Positions 15,407-24,704 of a DNA stretch of 64,000 bases are shown in pieces. The notes below the pieces were generated by a model, which ran no database searches, was not told where the DNA came from, and was given only the letters and a program-made list of their open reading frames with translations. Source of the stretch: Roseomonas marmotae (GTDB lineage Bacteria; Pseudomonadota; Alphaproteobacteria; Acetobacterales; Acetobacteraceae); the NCBI RefSeq assembly GCF_017654485.1, contig NZ_CP061091.1, positions 1,005,501 to 1,069,500 on the forward strand. Direction: 5' to 3'. Numbering within the stretch: position 1 is the stretch's first letter; each line of letters opens with the position of its first letter. Made by a program: the position numbers and the translations under genes.

Positions 15407-15712
15407 ATGGCCAAGACATCGGCTGTCGAGAAGAACAAGCGCCGCGAGCGCCTCTCGAAGCTGCACGCTGGCAAGCGCGCCGCCCTGAAGGAAACGGTGA
15501 TGAACCGTGAGCTTCCGGTTGAGGAGCGCTTCGAGGCGACGCTGAAGCTCGCCGAGCTGCCGCGCAACGGCGCCCGGGTGCGCGTGCGCCTGCGCTGTGA
15601 GCTGACGGGTCGTCCCCGCGCCAATTATCGCAAGTTTAAGCTGAGCCGTAACATGCTCCGTGAGCTGGCCTCGAATGGCCAGATCCCGGGTCTTGTTAAG
15701 GCCAGCTGGTAA
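15407..15712 (+). CDS. rpsN: 30S ribosomal protein S14, zinc-independent type (uS14)
   Basis: 101-aa S14 of the 30S head. The length and the absence of paired CxxC motifs (a single Cys, in [10 protein letters not shown]) mark the zinc-independent C-minus form rather than the 61-aa zinc form. It begins [16 protein letters not shown] and ends GLVKASW as usual. A GGAGG sequence at about 15390-15394 precedes the start by roughly 12 bases. Confidence 0.98.
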   Translation: MAKTSAVEKNKRRERLSKLHAGKRAALKETVMNRELPVEERFEATLKLAELPRNGARVRVRLRCELTGRPRANYRKFKLSRNMLRELASNGQIPGLVKASW

Positions 15713-15727
15713 GGCAGGGGGCACAAC

Positions 15728-16126
15728 ATGTCTCTCTCCGATCCGCTCGGCGATATGCTGACGCGCATCCGCAACGGTCAGCGCGCGCGGCAGAGCCGTA
15801 TCGTCTCGCCCGCCAGCCGCCTGCGGTCTGATGTTCTCGAAGTGCTGAAGCGCGAGGGTTATATCCGCGCGTGGCGCACTGAGCAGGTACGCCCCGGCGT
15901 GTCCATGCTGGACATCGAACTGAAGTATTCGGAAGGCGAGCCCGCCATCAAGGAGATCACCCGCGTCTCCAAGCCCGGCCGGCGCGTCTATACGAAGATC
16001 AAGGAGCTGCAGAAGTTCTATAACGGACTCGGCATCTCCATCCTGTCCACGCCGTCCGGCGTGATGAGCGACAATGAGGCCCGCGCTGCCAATGTTGGCG
16101 GCGAAGTCCTCTGCCGCGTGTTCTGA
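15728..16126 (+). CDS. rpsH: 30S ribosomal protein S8 (uS8)
   Basis: 132-aa S8, a central-domain 16S rRNA binder and, in E. coli, the translational repressor of the spc operon. It begins [18 protein letters not shown] and ends with the conserved [26 protein letters not shown]. rplF follows after 13 bases that contain GAGGGAGGGG, a strong ribosome site. Confidence 0.98.
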   Translation: MSLSDPLGDMLTRIRNGQRARQSRIVSPASRLRSDVLEVLKREGYIRAWRTEQVRPGVSMLDIELKYSEGEPAIKEITRVSKPGRRVYTKIKELQKFYNGLGISILSTPSGVMSDNEARAANVGGEVLCRVF

Positions 16127-16139
16127 GGGAGGGGTAAGC

Positions 16140-16676
16140 ATGTCGCGCGTCGGCAAATATCCCGTCTCCGTCCCCGCCGGTGTCACCGTCTCGCTGAACG
16201 ACGGCGTCGTGACCGCCAAGGGCAAGCTCGGCGAGCTGTCCATGCCGATCGTCACCGATGCCGTCGAGGTCGAGGTGAAGGGCAACGAGGTTTCGGTCTC
16301 CCCCAAGGGTTCCGATCGCCGTGCCCGCACCATGTGGGGCACCACCCGCAGCCTGATCAACGGCATGTGCATCGGCGTTTCCACCGGCTTCTCGAAGTCG
16401 ATGGAGATCACCGGCACCGGCTACCGCGCCGCGATGCAGGGCAGCGATCTCGTGCTGAACCTCGGTTACAGCCACGAGATCCGTTACCCCGTCCCGGCCG
16501 GCATCAAGATCACCGTTGAGCGTCCCACGGCCGTCAAGGTCGAGGGCGCGGACAAGCAGCGCGTTGGCCAGGTGGCCGCCGAGATCCGCGGCTTCCGCGG
16601 CCCCGAGCCCTACAAGGGCAAGGGCGTGCGCTACGACAACGAGACGATCCTCCGGAAGGAGGGGAAGAAGAAGTAA
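16140..16676 (+). CDS. rplF: 50S ribosomal protein L6 (uL6)
   Basis: 178-aa L6, near the GTPase-associated centre. The ATG at 16140 gives [17 protein letters not shown], the normal family start, with GAGGGAGGGG just upstream. The frame remains open into rpsH but that extension is not real. The C-terminal signature [13 protein letters not shown] is present. The rplR ATG directly abuts the stop codon. Confidence 0.98.
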   Translation: MSRVGKYPVSVPAGVTVSLNDGVVTAKGKLGELSMPIVTDAVEVEVKGNEVSVSPKGSDRRARTMWGTTRSLINGMCIGVSTGFSKSMEITGTGYRAAMQGSDLVLNLGYSHEIRYPVPAGIKITVERPTAVKVEGADKQRVGQVAAEIRGFRGPEPYKGKGVRYDNETILRKEGKKK

Positions 16677-17039
16677 ATGGCGAACAAACTCGCTCTGCAG
16701 ACACGCCGCCGCGCGCGCCTGCGCTTCCAGCTTCGCCTCAAGAGTGGTGGCCGGCCGCGTCTGTCGGTCTTCCGCTCGGGTCGTCATATCTATGCCCAGG
16801 TCATCGACGACAAGCAGGGCCGCACGCTGGCCGCTGCCTCGTCGCTGGAGAAGGTGCAGCGCGAAAGCCTGCGCACCGGCGCCGACAAGGATGCCGCGAC
16901 CGCCATCGGCAAGCTGCTGGCCGAGCGCGCCATCGCTGCCGGGGTGACCGAGGTCGTTTTCGACCGTGGGCCTTACCTGTATCACGGCCGGGTGAAAGCC
17001 CTGGCGGACGGCGCCCGCGAGGGCGGGCTGTCGTTCTAA
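16677..17039 (+). CDS. rplR: 50S ribosomal protein L18 (uL18)
   Basis: 120-aa L18, which with L5 anchors 5S rRNA. Landmarks are [18 protein letters not shown], near residue 27 onward, and the C-terminal [26 protein letters not shown]. The start codon follows the rplF TAA with no spacer, so it probably depends on ribosomes terminating on rplF. Confidence 0.98.
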   Translation: MANKLALQTRRRARLRFQLRLKSGGRPRLSVFRSGRHIYAQVIDDKQGRTLAAASSLEKVQRESLRTGADKDAATAIGKLLAERAIAAGVTEVVFDRGPYLYHGRVKALADGAREGGLSF

Positions 17040-17051
17040 GGAGCACAGAAG

Positions 17052-17663
17052 ATGGCACGTGAACCGAGGAGCGGTGGCAGCGACGAGAACCGTCGCGGCC
17101 GTGGCCGTGGTCCCGATCGTAACGCCGAGCGTGAGCCCGGCGACGAGCTGAAGGACAAGCTGGTCACGATCAACCGCGTGGCCAAGGTGGTGAAGGGTGG
17201 CCGTCGCTTCTCCTTCGCCGCGCTGGTCGTCGTGGGTGACGAGAAGGGCCGGGTTGGCTGGGGCGCCGGCAAGGCGCGCGAGGTGCCCGAGGCGATCCGC
17301 AAGGCGACGGAGCGTGCGAAGCGCACGATGATCCGTGTGCCGATGCGCGAGGGCCGGACCCTGCACCACGACGTCGTCGGCGATTTCGGCGCTGGCCGTG
17401 TGATCCTGCGCGCGGCTCCGGCCGGCACGGGCATCATCGCGGGTGGCCCGATGCGCGCGGTGTTCGAGACCCTGGGCATGGGCGACGTTGTCGCGAAGTG
17501 CACGGGTTCCACGAACCCGCACAACATGGTCAAGGCGACCTTCTCCGCCCTGTCGCGCTGCACCAGCCCCCGCGCTGTGGCCTCGCGTCGTGGCAAGAAG
17601 GTCTCCGACCTGCTGGGCGCCCGCAAGGACGAGGCCAGCACGGAGGCCGCGGCCAATGTCTGA
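17052..17663 (+). CDS. rpsE: 30S ribosomal protein S5 (uS5)
   Basis: 203-aa S5, at the mRNA entry channel. The N-terminus is extended by about 30 Arg/Gly/Asp-rich residues before [18 protein letters not shown]. The S5 double-stranded RNA-binding core is intact, with [17 protein letters not shown] and the fidelity region [13 protein letters not shown]. The last 8 bases overlap the rpmD start. Confidence 0.98.
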   Translation: MAREPRSGGSDENRRGRGRGPDRNAEREPGDELKDKLVTINRVAKVVKGGRRFSFAALVVVGDEKGRVGWGAGKAREVPEAIRKATERAKRTMIRVPMREGRTLHHDVVGDFGAGRVILRAAPAGTGIIAGGPMRAVFETLGMGDVVAKCTGSTNPHNMVKATFSALSRCTSPRAVASRRGKKVSDLLGARKDEASTEAAANV

Positions 17664-17853
17664 GAAGAAGACCGTCCGGGTGACGCAGATCGCGTCGCCC
17701 ATCGGCCGCAAGCCCGGTCAGCGCGAGACGCTGATCGGTCTGGGCCTTAACAAGATCCGCCGTACGCGCGAGCTGGAGGATACTCCGGCCGTGCGTGGCA
17801 TGATCCGCAAGGTCGCGCACCTGATTCAGGTGGGCGAGACCACGGAGAAATAA
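17656..17853 (+). CDS. rpmD: 50S ribosomal protein L30 (uL30)
   Basis: 65-aa L30. The ATG at 17656 ([19 protein letters not shown]) overlaps the end of rpsE by 8 bases in another frame. The hallmark [26 protein letters not shown] is complete. It is followed after 1 base by rplO. The much longer upstream-open frame runs antiparallel to real coding bias in rpsE and is ignored. Confidence 0.97.
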   Translation: MSEKKTVRVTQIASPIGRKPGQRETLIGLGLNKIRRTRELEDTPAVRGMIRKVAHLIQVGETTEK

Positions 17854-17854
17854 G

Positions 17855-18346
17855 ATGAAGCTGAACGAACTGCGCGACAATGAAGGCGCGCGCAACAAGT
17901 TCAAGCGCGTTGGGCGCGGCATCGGTTCCGGTAAGGGTAAGACCTCCGGCCGTGGCGTGAAGGGCCAGAAGGCCCGTACCGGCGTGTCGCTGAACGGCTT
18001 CGAGGGTGGTCAGCTCCCGATCTACCGTCGTCTGCCGAAGCGCGGCTTCGTCAATATTTTCCGCAAGGAATACGCGCCGATCAACCTCGGCACGTTGGAG
18101 CAGGCGCTGGAGTCCGGCCGCCTGACGGGTACGGAGATCACCGAGGACGCGCTGAAGGCCGCTGGCCTGGTGCGGACCGGTGGCAAGGTCGTCGGCGTGC
18201 GCCTCCTGGCGCGTGGCGAGATCAAGCGCGCCATCACCGTGACGGTCTCCGGTGCCTCTGCTGCCGCCATCGCGGCGGTGCAGGCCGCCGGCGGCAGCGT
18301 CACTGTGACGGCTCCGGCCGCCGCGGAAGAAGCACCCCAGGCGTAA
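17855..18346 (+). CDS. rplO: 50S ribosomal protein L15 (uL15)
   Basis: 163-aa L15, a late 50S assembly protein. It begins [34 protein letters not shown], including the Gly/Lys-rich rRNA-binding arm, and has the [21 protein letters not shown] core. The C-terminus ends in an Ala-rich stretch. A 108-bp gap with a hairpin separates it from secY. Confidence 0.98.
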   Translation: MKLNELRDNEGARNKFKRVGRGIGSGKGKTSGRGVKGQKARTGVSLNGFEGGQLPIYRRLPKRGFVNIFRKEYAPINLGTLEQALESGRLTGTEITEDALKAAGLVRTGGKVVGVRLLARGEIKRAITVTVSGASAAAIAAVQAAGGSVTVTAPAAAEEAPQA

Positions 18347-18352
18347 TGCCTT

Positions 18353-18374
18353 GCGCCCCCGCCACCGGGGGCGC
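18353..18374 (+). other. GC-rich hairpin between rplO and secY
   Basis: A 9-bp perfect stem (gcgcccccg / cgggggcgc) with a 4-nt loop (ccac) begins 7 bases after the rplO stop. There is no T run after it, so readthrough into secY is expected. It may lower secY expression relative to the ribosomal genes or stabilise the upstream mRNA, which is inference only. Confidence 0.5.
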
Positions 18375-18454
18375 TAGGTGCTTCGCAGATGGGCTGGCAA
18401 CGGCGCCGTGGGGCATGCTCCCGGCGCCGCAGTCATGTTGAAGGGTCAGAACTC

Positions 18455-19816
18455 ATGGCGTCCGCCGCCGAGCAGCTCGCAGCCAACCTCAACCTCGGCG
18501 TGCTGTCCAAGGCCACCGAGCTCAAAAAGCGCATCTGGTTCACGCTGGCTGCGCTGATTGTCTACCGCATCGGCACCTATGTGCCCGTGCCAGGCGTCGA
18601 TGCCACGGTGATGGCGGATATCCTGCGCCAGCATGGCAGCGGCATCCTGGGCATGTTCGACATGTTCACGGGCGGCGCGCTGGGGCGCATGACCGTCTTC
18701 GCGCTGAACATCATGCCCTACATCTCCGCCAGCATCATCGTGCAGCTGCTCAGCAGCGCGGTGCCGAGCCTGGAGGCCCTCAAGAAGGAGGGTGAGGCCG
18801 GGCGCAAGAAGCTGAACCAGTATACCCGCTACCTGACGGTGCTGATCGCCCTCTTCCAGGCCTGGGGCATCGCGATCGGGCTGGAGAGCATGCGCGGAAG
18901 CTTGGGCCAGGCCGCGGTCTTCGAGGCCGGGATGTTCTTCCGCATCTCCTGCGTGGTCACGCTGGTGGGCGGCACTCTCTTCCTGATGTGGCTGGGCGAG
19001 CAGATCACGGCCCGCGGCGTCGGCAATGGCATCAGCCTGATCATCTTCGCCGGCATCGTCGCCAACCTGCCTTCCGCGGCTGTCGCCACGCTGGAGCTGG
19101 GCCGGACCGGCGCGCTCTCCACCTTCTTCATCATCGCCTTCCTGCTGATCGCCCTGGGCGTCATCGCCTTCGTGGTCTTCATGGAGCGGGCGCAGCGGCG
19201 TATCCCCGTCCAGTATCCGAAGCGCCAGATCGGCAACCGGATGTTCGGCGGTGAGAACACGCATTTGCCGCTGAAGCTGAACACGGCTGGCGTCATTCCG
19301 CCGATCTTCGCCTCCTCCCTGCTGTTGTTGCCGGCGACCTTCGCAGGCTTCGCAGGCGGGCAGCAGACGGATAGCTGGCTGATGACGATCGCCAATGCCC
19401 TGGCGCATGGGCGGCCGGCCTATATGGCGCTCTATGTGGCGCTGATCATCTTCTTCGCCTTCTTCTATACGGCGGTGGTTTTCAACCCGGCCGAGACTGC
19501 GGATCAGCTGAAGAAGAACGGCGGCTTCATTCCGGGTATCCGCCCCGGGCAGTCCACGGCTGATTATCTGGACCGGGTGCTGACGCGTCTGACCGCCATC
19601 GGCGCCCTTTATCTCTGTATCGTCTGCCTTCTGCCGGAGATCCTGATCAGTCAATACGGCGTGCCCTTCTACTTCGGCGGCACTTCCTTGCTGATTATTG
19701 TTTCCGTGACGATGGACACGGTGGCTCAGATTCAGTCTCATCTCTTCGCCCACCAGTATGAGGGGCTGATTCGCAAGTCCCGCCTGGGCGGGCGTGGTGC
19801 TCCCCGCGTGCGCTAG
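18455..19816 (+). CDS. secY: Protein translocase subunit SecY
   Basis: 453-aa channel subunit of the SecYEG translocon in the inner membrane, with ten predicted hydrophobic segments. The start [15 protein letters not shown] is preceded by GAAGGGTCAG, and the frame's upstream 22 codons lack similarity. The N-terminal TM1 and plug region reads [13 protein letters not shown]. Conserved landmarks include [12 protein letters not shown] and the cytosolic loop [15 protein letters not shown]. The C-terminus has [20 protein letters not shown]. It is the last gene of the spc part. adk follows after 41 bases. Confidence 0.98.
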   Translation: MASAAEQLAANLNLGVLSKATELKKRIWFTLAALIVYRIGTYVPVPGVDATVMADILRQHGSGILGMFDMFTGGALGRMTVFALNIMPYISASIIVQLLSSAVPSLEALKKEGEAGRKKLNQYTRYLTVLIALFQAWGIAIGLESMRGSLGQAAVFEAGMFFRISCVVTLVGGTLFLMWLGEQITARGVGNGISLIIFAGIVANLPSAAVATLELGRTGALSTFFIIAFLLIALGVIAFVVFMERAQRRIPVQYPKRQIGNRMFGGENTHLPLKLNTAGVIPPIFASSLLLLPATFAGFAGGQQTDSWLMTIANALAHGRPAYMALYVALIIFFAFFYTAVVFNPAETADQLKKNGGFIPGIRPGQSTADYLDRVLTRLTAIGALYLCIVCLLPEILISQYGVPFYFGGTSLLIIVSVTMDTVAQIQSHLFAHQYEGLIRKSRLGGRGAPRVR

Positions 19817-19857
19817 GCACGCGGGCTCTTGCTAGCTTTGCCAGGGAAAACGCGTCG

Positions 19858-20511
19858 ATGAACCTCATCCTGCTCGGTCCACCGGGGGCCGGCAAAGGCA
19901 CGCAGGCCAAGCGCCTGGAAGACCGCTACGGGATCGCGCAGATCTCGACGGGCGACATGCTGCGGGCCGAGGTGAAGAGCGGCAGCGAGATCGGGCTGCA
20001 GGCCAAGGGCATCATGGAGCGCGGCGAGCTGATGCCCGACGCGATCATCACGGCCATGCTGGCGCTGCGGGTGGAGAAGCCCGATGCGGCCCGCGGCTTC
20101 ATCCTCGACGGCTTCCCCCGCACCACGCCCCAGGCCGAGGCGCTGGACGTGATGCTGAAGGAGAAGGGGCTTCAGCTCGACCATGTGATCGAGCTGAAGG
20201 TCGATGATGGCGCGCTGGTCGAGCGCATCGCCGGCCGCTTCACCTGCGCGAAGTGCGGCGAGGGCTATCACGACAGCTTCAAGCCGACCAGGACGTCGGG
20301 CGTCTGCGATGTCTGCGGCAGCACCGAGTTCACCCGGCGCGCCGACGACAAGGCTGAGACGGTGGCCGCGCGGCTGGAGGCCTATCACCGCCAGACGGCG
20401 CCTCTGCTGCCTTACTACCAGGCGCAGGGCAAGCTGAGGGCCGTGGACGGCATGGCCGCGATGGCCGAGGTCTCGGCCCAGATCGCGGAGATCCTGGGCG
20501 AACCGGGCTGA
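19858..20511 (+). CDS. adk: Adenylate kinase, zinc-lid form
   Basis: 217-aa adenylate kinase (ATP + AMP = 2 ADP), cytosolic. The P-loop GPPGAGKG is at residues 7-14, and the AMP-site segment [11 protein letters not shown] and the DGFPRT motif are present. The lid carries four cysteines, at residues 130, 133, 150 and 153 (CAKC and CDVC), which predicts a structural zinc as in Bacillus-type enzymes. Its place after secY is the classic spc order. A new promoter for the rpsM cluster follows its stop. Confidence 0.98.
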   Translation: MNLILLGPPGAGKGTQAKRLEDRYGIAQISTGDMLRAEVKSGSEIGLQAKGIMERGELMPDAIITAMLALRVEKPDAARGFILDGFPRTTPQAEALDVMLKEKGLQLDHVIELKVDDGALVERIAGRFTCAKCGEGYHDSFKPTRTSGVCDVCGSTEFTRRADDKAETVAARLEAYHRQTAPLLPYYQAQGKLRAVDGMAAMAEVSAQIAEILGEPG

Positions 20512-20524
20512 GTTTGGTTCCCCC

Positions 20525-20554
20525 TTGACTCTTTTGCGTCAGGGGGGGTAAACC
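20525..20554 (+). promoter_or_regulatory. Predicted promoter of the rpsM-rpsK-rpoA-rplQ cluster
   Basis: TTGACT (20525-20530) lies 18 bases upstream of TAAACC (20549-20554), in the 198-bp gap after adk. The -35 is the same hexamer seen before rpsL. The -10 is only a partial match, so the exact start site is uncertain. The predicted leader to rpsM is about 150 bases. Confidence 0.45.
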
Positions 20555-20709
20555 GCCGCCTCTTGCGGGCGGGGTCATCCCGGCCGTGAGACTGTTTGCG
20601 TTTCGTGCGGGACCAGTTGTCCGGCGGGGCGCGGATGATCACCTTGGCCGGCATCATCGGGTGTCTGGCAGGACGAACGGAAGCCCACAGGGGCTTCGGG
20701 AGCAGGTAC

Positions 20710-21087
20710 GTGGCGCGCATTGCAGGCGTGAACATCCCCACCAACAAACGCGTTCTCATTTCCCTTCGCTACATCTACGGCATCGGCCCGGCGAATGCGA
20801 AGGTGATCTGCGAGCAGCTCGGCATCCCCGAGGACCGGCGCGTCAACCAGCTGACGGACGAAGAGATCGTCAAGCTGCGTGAGACGATCGACCGCGACTA
20901 CCGGGTCGAAGGCGATCTGCGTCGCGAGAACGCGATGAACATCAAGCGCCTGATGGACATGGCCTGCTATCGCGGCCTGCGTCACCGCAAGGGCCTGCCG
21001 GTCCGCGGCCAGCGCACCCACACCAACGCCCGCACCCGCAAGGGCAAGGCCGTGGCGATCGCCGGCAAGAAGAAGGTGACGAAGTAA
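20710..21087 (+). CDS. rpsM: 30S ribosomal protein S13 (uS13)
   Basis: 125-aa S13 of the 30S head, with tRNA and inter-subunit contacts. The real start is the GTG at 20710, giving (M)[18 protein letters not shown], the family N-terminus. GGGAGCAGG lies just upstream. The frame is open another 114 bases upstream without similarity. The helix-two-turn-helix region [19 protein letters not shown] and the basic tail [14 protein letters not shown] are canonical. Confidence 0.97.
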   Translation: MARIAGVNIPTNKRVLISLRYIYGIGPANAKVICEQLGIPEDRRVNQLTDEEIVKLRETIDRDYRVEGDLRRENAMNIKRLMDMACYRGLRHRKGLPVRGQRTHTNARTRKGKAVAIAGKKKVTK

Positions 21088-21088
21088 G

Positions 21089-21481
21089 ATGGCCCGTCAG
21101 CCCAGCGGTCGTCCGCGTAAGAAGGAACGCAAGAATATTGCGTCCGGCGTGGCCCACGTCCTCGCCAGCTTCAACAACACCATCGTCACCATCACGGACA
21201 GCCAGGGCAACGCCATCGCGTGGTCCTCGGCCGGCAGCCAGGGTTTCAAGGGCAGCCGCAAGTCCACCCCGTACGCCGCGCAGGTCGCGGCCGAAGACGC
21301 GGGCCGCAAGGCGCGCGAGCACGGGATGGAGACGCTGGAGATCATGGTGTCCGGTCCCGGTTCGGGGCGTGAGTCGGCTCTGCGCGCGCTGCAGACGGTC
21401 GGCTTCTACGTCACCGCCATCCGCGATGTGACGCCGATCCCGCACAACGGCTGCCGCCCGCGCAAGCGTCGGCGGGTCTGA
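21089..21481 (+). CDS. rpsK: 30S ribosomal protein S11 (uS11)
   Basis: 130-aa S11, on the 30S platform near the Shine-Dalgarno/anti-SD helix. It contains the conserved [18 protein letters not shown] and ends [14 protein letters not shown], the normal terminus. It starts 1 base after the rpsM stop, a sign of tight operon packing. Confidence 0.98.
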   Translation: MARQPSGRPRKKERKNIASGVAHVLASFNNTIVTITDSQGNAIAWSSAGSQGFKGSRKSTPYAAQVAAEDAGRKAREHGMETLEIMVSGPGSGRESALRALQTVGFYVTAIRDVTPIPHNGCRPRKRRRV

Positions 21482-21507
21482 GGCACGGCGGCAAGGAGGC
21501 ACCCACT

Positions 21508-22524
21508 TTGCTCGAGCGCAACTGGCGTTCCCTGATCCGCCCCGAAAAGCTCGATGTCGAGCTGGGGGCGGAGCCGTCCCGCACCGCGACCGTGGTGGCG
21601 GAGCCGCTGGAGCGCGGCTTCGGCATGACGCTCGGCAATGCACTGCGGCGGATTCTTCTGTCGTCGCTGCAGGGTGCGGCCGTGACCGCCATCCGTATCG
21701 ATGGCGCGCTGCATGAATTCAGCAGCCTTCAGGGTGTGCGGGAAGATGTCACGGACATCGTCCTGAACATCAAGCGGCTGGCCATCCGGATGCAGGGCGA
21801 GGGGCCGAAGCGCCTCCAGCTCACGGCAACCGGCCCTGGCGAGGTCACCGCTGGCCAGATCCAGACCACCGGCGATATCGAGATCGCCAATCCGGACCTG
21901 GTCATCTGCACGCTCGACGATGGCGCCAAGCTGTCGATGGAGCTGACGGTGGACCTGGGCAAGGGTTATGTCCCGGCCAGCGAGAATCGCCCGGAAGACG
22001 CCCCCATCGGGCTGATCCCGGTCGATGCCATCTACTCCCCGGTTCGCCGCGTGGCGTATCAGGTGCAGCCGACCCGCGTCGGCCAGCGCACCGACTACGA
22101 CAAGCTGGTGATGACGGTGGAGACGGACGGCACGATCGCCCCGGACGATGCCATCGCCCTGGCCGCGCGCATCCTGCAGGATCAGCTTCAGCTCTTCATC
22201 AACTTCGATGAGCCGCGTGAGCGCAAGGTGGAAGAGGTGCAGGACGACCTGCCCTTCAACCGCAACCTGCTGCGCAAGGTGGACGAGCTGGAACTGTCGG
22301 TCCGCAGCGCGAACTGCCTGAAGAACGACAATATCGTCTATATCGGCGACCTCGTTCAGAAGACCGAGCAGGAAATGCTCCGCACGCCGAATTTCGGCCG
22401 CAAGTCGCTGAACGAAATCAAGGAAGTCCTCGCTTCCATGGGGCTGTCCCTCGGCATGACCGTGTCGGGCTGGCCGCCGGAGAATATCGAGGACCTCGCG
22501 AAGAAGATCGAAGAGCCGTTCTGA
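21508..22524 (+). CDS. rpoA: RNA polymerase alpha subunit
   Basis: 338-aa alpha subunit, which dimerises to nucleate polymerase assembly. I place the start at the TTG at 21508, giving (M)[18 protein letters not shown] perfect AAGGAGG (21493-21499) lies 8 bases upstream and no nearby ATG fits the family N-terminus. The N-terminal domain has [25 protein letters not shown]. The C-terminal DNA- and activator-binding domain shows [16 protein letters not shown] and [16 protein letters not shown] near residues 265-315. Confidence 0.97.
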   Translation: MLERNWRSLIRPEKLDVELGAEPSRTATVVAEPLERGFGMTLGNALRRILLSSLQGAAVTAIRIDGALHEFSSLQGVREDVTDIVLNIKRLAIRMQGEGPKRLQLTATGPGEVTAGQIQTTGDIEIANPDLVICTLDDGAKLSMELTVDLGKGYVPASENRPEDAPIGLIPVDAIYSPVRRVAYQVQPTRVGQRTDYDKLVMTVETDGTIAPDDAIALAARILQDQLQLFINFDEPRERKVEEVQDDLPFNRNLLRKVDELELSVRSANCLKNDNIVYIGDLVQKTEQEMLRTPNFGRKSLNEIKEVLASMGLSLGMTVSGWPPENIEDLAKKIEEPF

Positions 22525-22550
22525 TTTCGGCCACCTGAAGGAATAGACCC

Positions 22551-22979
22551 ATGCGTCACGGGGTTGCCGGCCGGAAGCTCGGCGTTACCTCCTCCCACCG
22601 TATTGCGATGCTCCGCAATATGGCGACCAGCCTGCTCAAGCATGAGCAGATCACCACGACCCTGCCGAAGGCCAAGGAGCTGCGCCCCTATGTGGAGCGC
22701 ATCATCAGCCTCGGTAAGCGTGGCGACCTGCATGCCCGCCGCCAGGCCTATGCGCAGATCCGCGACGAGAAGGTGGTGGCCAAGCTCTTCACCACCATCG
22801 CCGAGCGGTACAAGACCCGCCAGGGCGGCTATACCCGCGTGCTGAAGGCGGGTGTCCGCTACGGCGACGCCGCCGACATGGCGGTGATCGAGCTGGTGGA
22901 GCGCGATGCGGCGGCCAAGGGCCTCGACAGCGGCCAGCAGCCGGAAGCCGAGGCCGAGGGCCAGCAGGACGCGGCGTAA
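22551..22979 (+). CDS. rplQ: 50S ribosomal protein L17 (bL17)
   Basis: 142-aa L17, near the tunnel exit and the last gene of the alpha cluster. It begins [29 protein letters not shown] and contains the typical [27 protein letters not shown] Glu/Gln/Ala tail follows the core. The strong terminator at 23003-23035 ends the transcript. Confidence 0.98.
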   Translation: MRHGVAGRKLGVTSSHRIAMLRNMATSLLKHEQITTTLPKAKELRPYVERIISLGKRGDLHARRQAYAQIRDEKVVAKLFTTIAERYKTRQGGYTRVLKAGVRYGDAADMAVIELVERDAAAKGLDSGQQPEAEAEGQQDAA

Positions 22980-23002
22980 GCCGTTCTCCTGGAGTGAAGT
23001 GG

Positions 23003-23035
23003 AAAAGGGCGGATGGGTGACCATCCGCCCTTTTT
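23003..23035 (+). terminator. Strong intrinsic terminator after rplQ
   Basis: A 14-bp perfect stem (left arm aaaagggcggatgg, right arm ccatccgcccttttt) surrounds a 4-nt loop (gtga), and the right arm runs into T residues. It begins 24 bases after the rplQ stop and marks the end of the ribosomal supercluster. Confidence 0.9.
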
Positions 23036-23139
23036 CCATGCGTGGCCTCCTGCGCGGTTCGCGCCGGCCTTGCGGGCGGCGGGCTGGCGGGTAAGACTTC
23101 GGGGATGTTCCGCCGCCGCGTGTTCCTGGGCTTCCGCGC

Positions 23140-23967
23140 GTGACCGCCGCCTTGCTCGAGGCGGGGATGCAGTCGGCCGAGATGCCGGACCTGCCGGCGG
23201 ATCTGCATGGACGCATCGCCTTCCTGGCCGCGCCGACCGAGGTCGCCATGGCGGCGCGGGAGCGGCTGGCCGCCCGGCATGGCGACCCGCAGCCGGAGGA
23301 GGCCGCCGTCATCGTCGCGCTCGGCGGCGACGGCTTCATGCTGGAGACCCAGCACCGCTTCCTGGGCCGCAACCCGCCGATCTACGGCATGAACTGTGGC
23401 AGCGTCGGCTTCCTGATGAACGCCTTCAGGGAGGAGGAACTGCCGCAGCGCCTGGCGGCGGCGCAGTCGGCCACGCTCTTCCCGCTGCGGATGCGGACCG
23501 TGGCGGGCGACGGCGAGCGGCGGGAGGCGCTGGCCATCAACGAGGTCTCCCTGCTGCGGGAGACGCGGCAGGCGGCCAAGATCCGCATCCTCGTCGATGG
23601 CAAGGAGCGGCTGCCGGAGCTGATCTGCGATGGCATCCTGGTGTCCACGCCCGCCGGCAGCACCGCTTATAACCTTTCCGCCCATGGCCCCATCGTGCCG
23701 CTCGGCGCCAACCTCCTGCCGATGACGCCGATCTCCGCCTTCCGGCCCCGCCGCTGGCGCGGCGCGCTGCTGCCCGGCGAGGCGGTGGTGATGTTCGAGA
23801 TCCTGGAATTCGAGAAGCGGCCGGTCGCCGCCGTGGCCGATTATGTCGAGGTGCGCGATGTCCGTTCCGTGGAGGTGCGGGAGGATCGCAGCAGCCGCCT
23901 CACTTTGCTGTTCGACCCGGATCACGGCCTGTCCGAACGCATTATCGCTGAACAATTCACTGTCTGA
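23140..23967 (+). CDS. nadK: NAD kinase
   Basis: 275-aa NAD kinase (ATP-dependent phosphorylation of NAD to NADP), cytosolic. Family motifs, counted from the GTG at 23140, are GGDG at residues 62-65, the NE pair at 134-135 (INEVSLL) and [15 protein letters not shown] starting near 170. The catalytic Asp is the one in GGDG. The true start is uncertain: GTG at 23140 gives about 20 residues more than many alphaproteobacterial homologues, and ATG codons at 23167 and 23185 are alternatives. It is probably transcribed separately from the ribosomal genes. Confidence 0.93.
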   Translation: MTAALLEAGMQSAEMPDLPADLHGRIAFLAAPTEVAMAARERLAARHGDPQPEEAAVIVALGGDGFMLETQHRFLGRNPPIYGMNCGSVGFLMNAFREEELPQRLAAAQSATLFPLRMRTVAGDGERREALAINEVSLLRETRQAAKIRILVDGKERLPELICDGILVSTPAGSTAYNLSAHGPIVPLGANLLPMTPISAFRPRRWRGALLPGEAVVMFEILEFEKRPVAAVADYVEVRDVRSVEVREDRSSRLTLLFDPDHGLSERIIAEQFTV

Positions 23968-23982
23968 GCAGGAGACGTTCTC

Positions 23983-24621
23983 ATGAAGCTCCACTGGTGT
24001 CCGAAGACACGATCCTTCCGTGCACTTTGGATGCTGGAAGAGGCAGGGGCCGCCTATGAGCGTGTGCTTGTGGATATCCGCGCCGGCGCGCAGCAGGACC
24101 CCGCCTTCCTGGCTCTGAACCCCATGGCGAAAGTGCCGGTGCTGGAACACGGCGCCATCATCATCGCCGATTCCACCGCGATCTGTGCCTGGCTGGCGGA
24201 CCGCCTGCCGGAGGCCGGACTGGCGCCCTCGCTGAACCACACGGATCGCGGCAGCTACCTGCAGTGGCTGATCTTCCCGGCCGCCTATATGGAGCCGGCC
24301 CTGGTGGAGCGTCAGGGCGGCTGGAAGACCAATACCCACGCCCATGCCTGGGGAGATTTCGACCGGGTGTTGGCGGCCATGGATGCCGGATTGCAGAAGG
24401 GGCCGTGGCTGCTGGGCGAACATTTCAGCGCGGCCGATGTCACCATGGGCACGGGGCTCGGCTGGGGCCTGAAGTTCGGCATGATCCCGGCCACGCCGCT
24501 CCGCACCGCCTATATCGAGCGCTGCGAGGCACGGCCGGCCTATCAGCGTGCCCTGGCCATCGATGCCGGGCCGGAGGAAGCGGCGCCGCCCCCGGCCGGG
24601 CCGAAGCCGCCACAGGACTGA
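23983..24621 (+). CDS. Glutathione S-transferase family protein
   Basis: 212-aa GST-fold protein. The N-terminal thioredoxin-like domain begins MKLHWCPKTRSFRALWMLEEAG and has the glutathione-binding cis-Pro segment MAKVPVLEHG followed by IADSTAICAWLAD. The all-helical C-terminal domain contains KGPWLLGEHFSAADVTMGT, the conserved N-capping box (S/T-x-x-D) of GSTs. Its substrate cannot be predicted. A Pro/Ala-rich tail of about 20 residues ends the protein. It lies 15 bases after nadK with an AGGAGA ribosome site, so the two may share a transcript. The link to NADP supply for redox work is inference. Confidence 0.88.
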   Translation: MKLHWCPKTRSFRALWMLEEAGAAYERVLVDIRAGAQQDPAFLALNPMAKVPVLEHGAIIIADSTAICAWLADRLPEAGLAPSLNHTDRGSYLQWLIFPAAYMEPALVERQGGWKTNTHAHAWGDFDRVLAAMDAGLQKGPWLLGEHFSAADVTMGTGLGWGLKFGMIPATPLRTAYIERCEARPAYQRALAIDAGPEEAAPPPAGPKPPQD

Positions 24622-24644
24622 CGGCCTCCGCCGCCGGACATGAA

Positions 24645-24679
24645 AAAGCCCCGCCCGCCATCTGGCGGAGCGGGGCTTT
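24645..24679. terminator. Bidirectional terminator between the GST gene and the ABC operon
   Basis: A long stem (aaagccccgc / gcggggcttt, continued by ccgcca / tggcgg with one bulged A) sits between convergent genes. It has A residues on the left and T on the right, so it can serve the + strand GST gene and the - strand transporter operon. Confidence 0.85.
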
Positions 24680-24704
24680 CCCGTTCAGGGCCGGGTGGAA
24701 AGGA

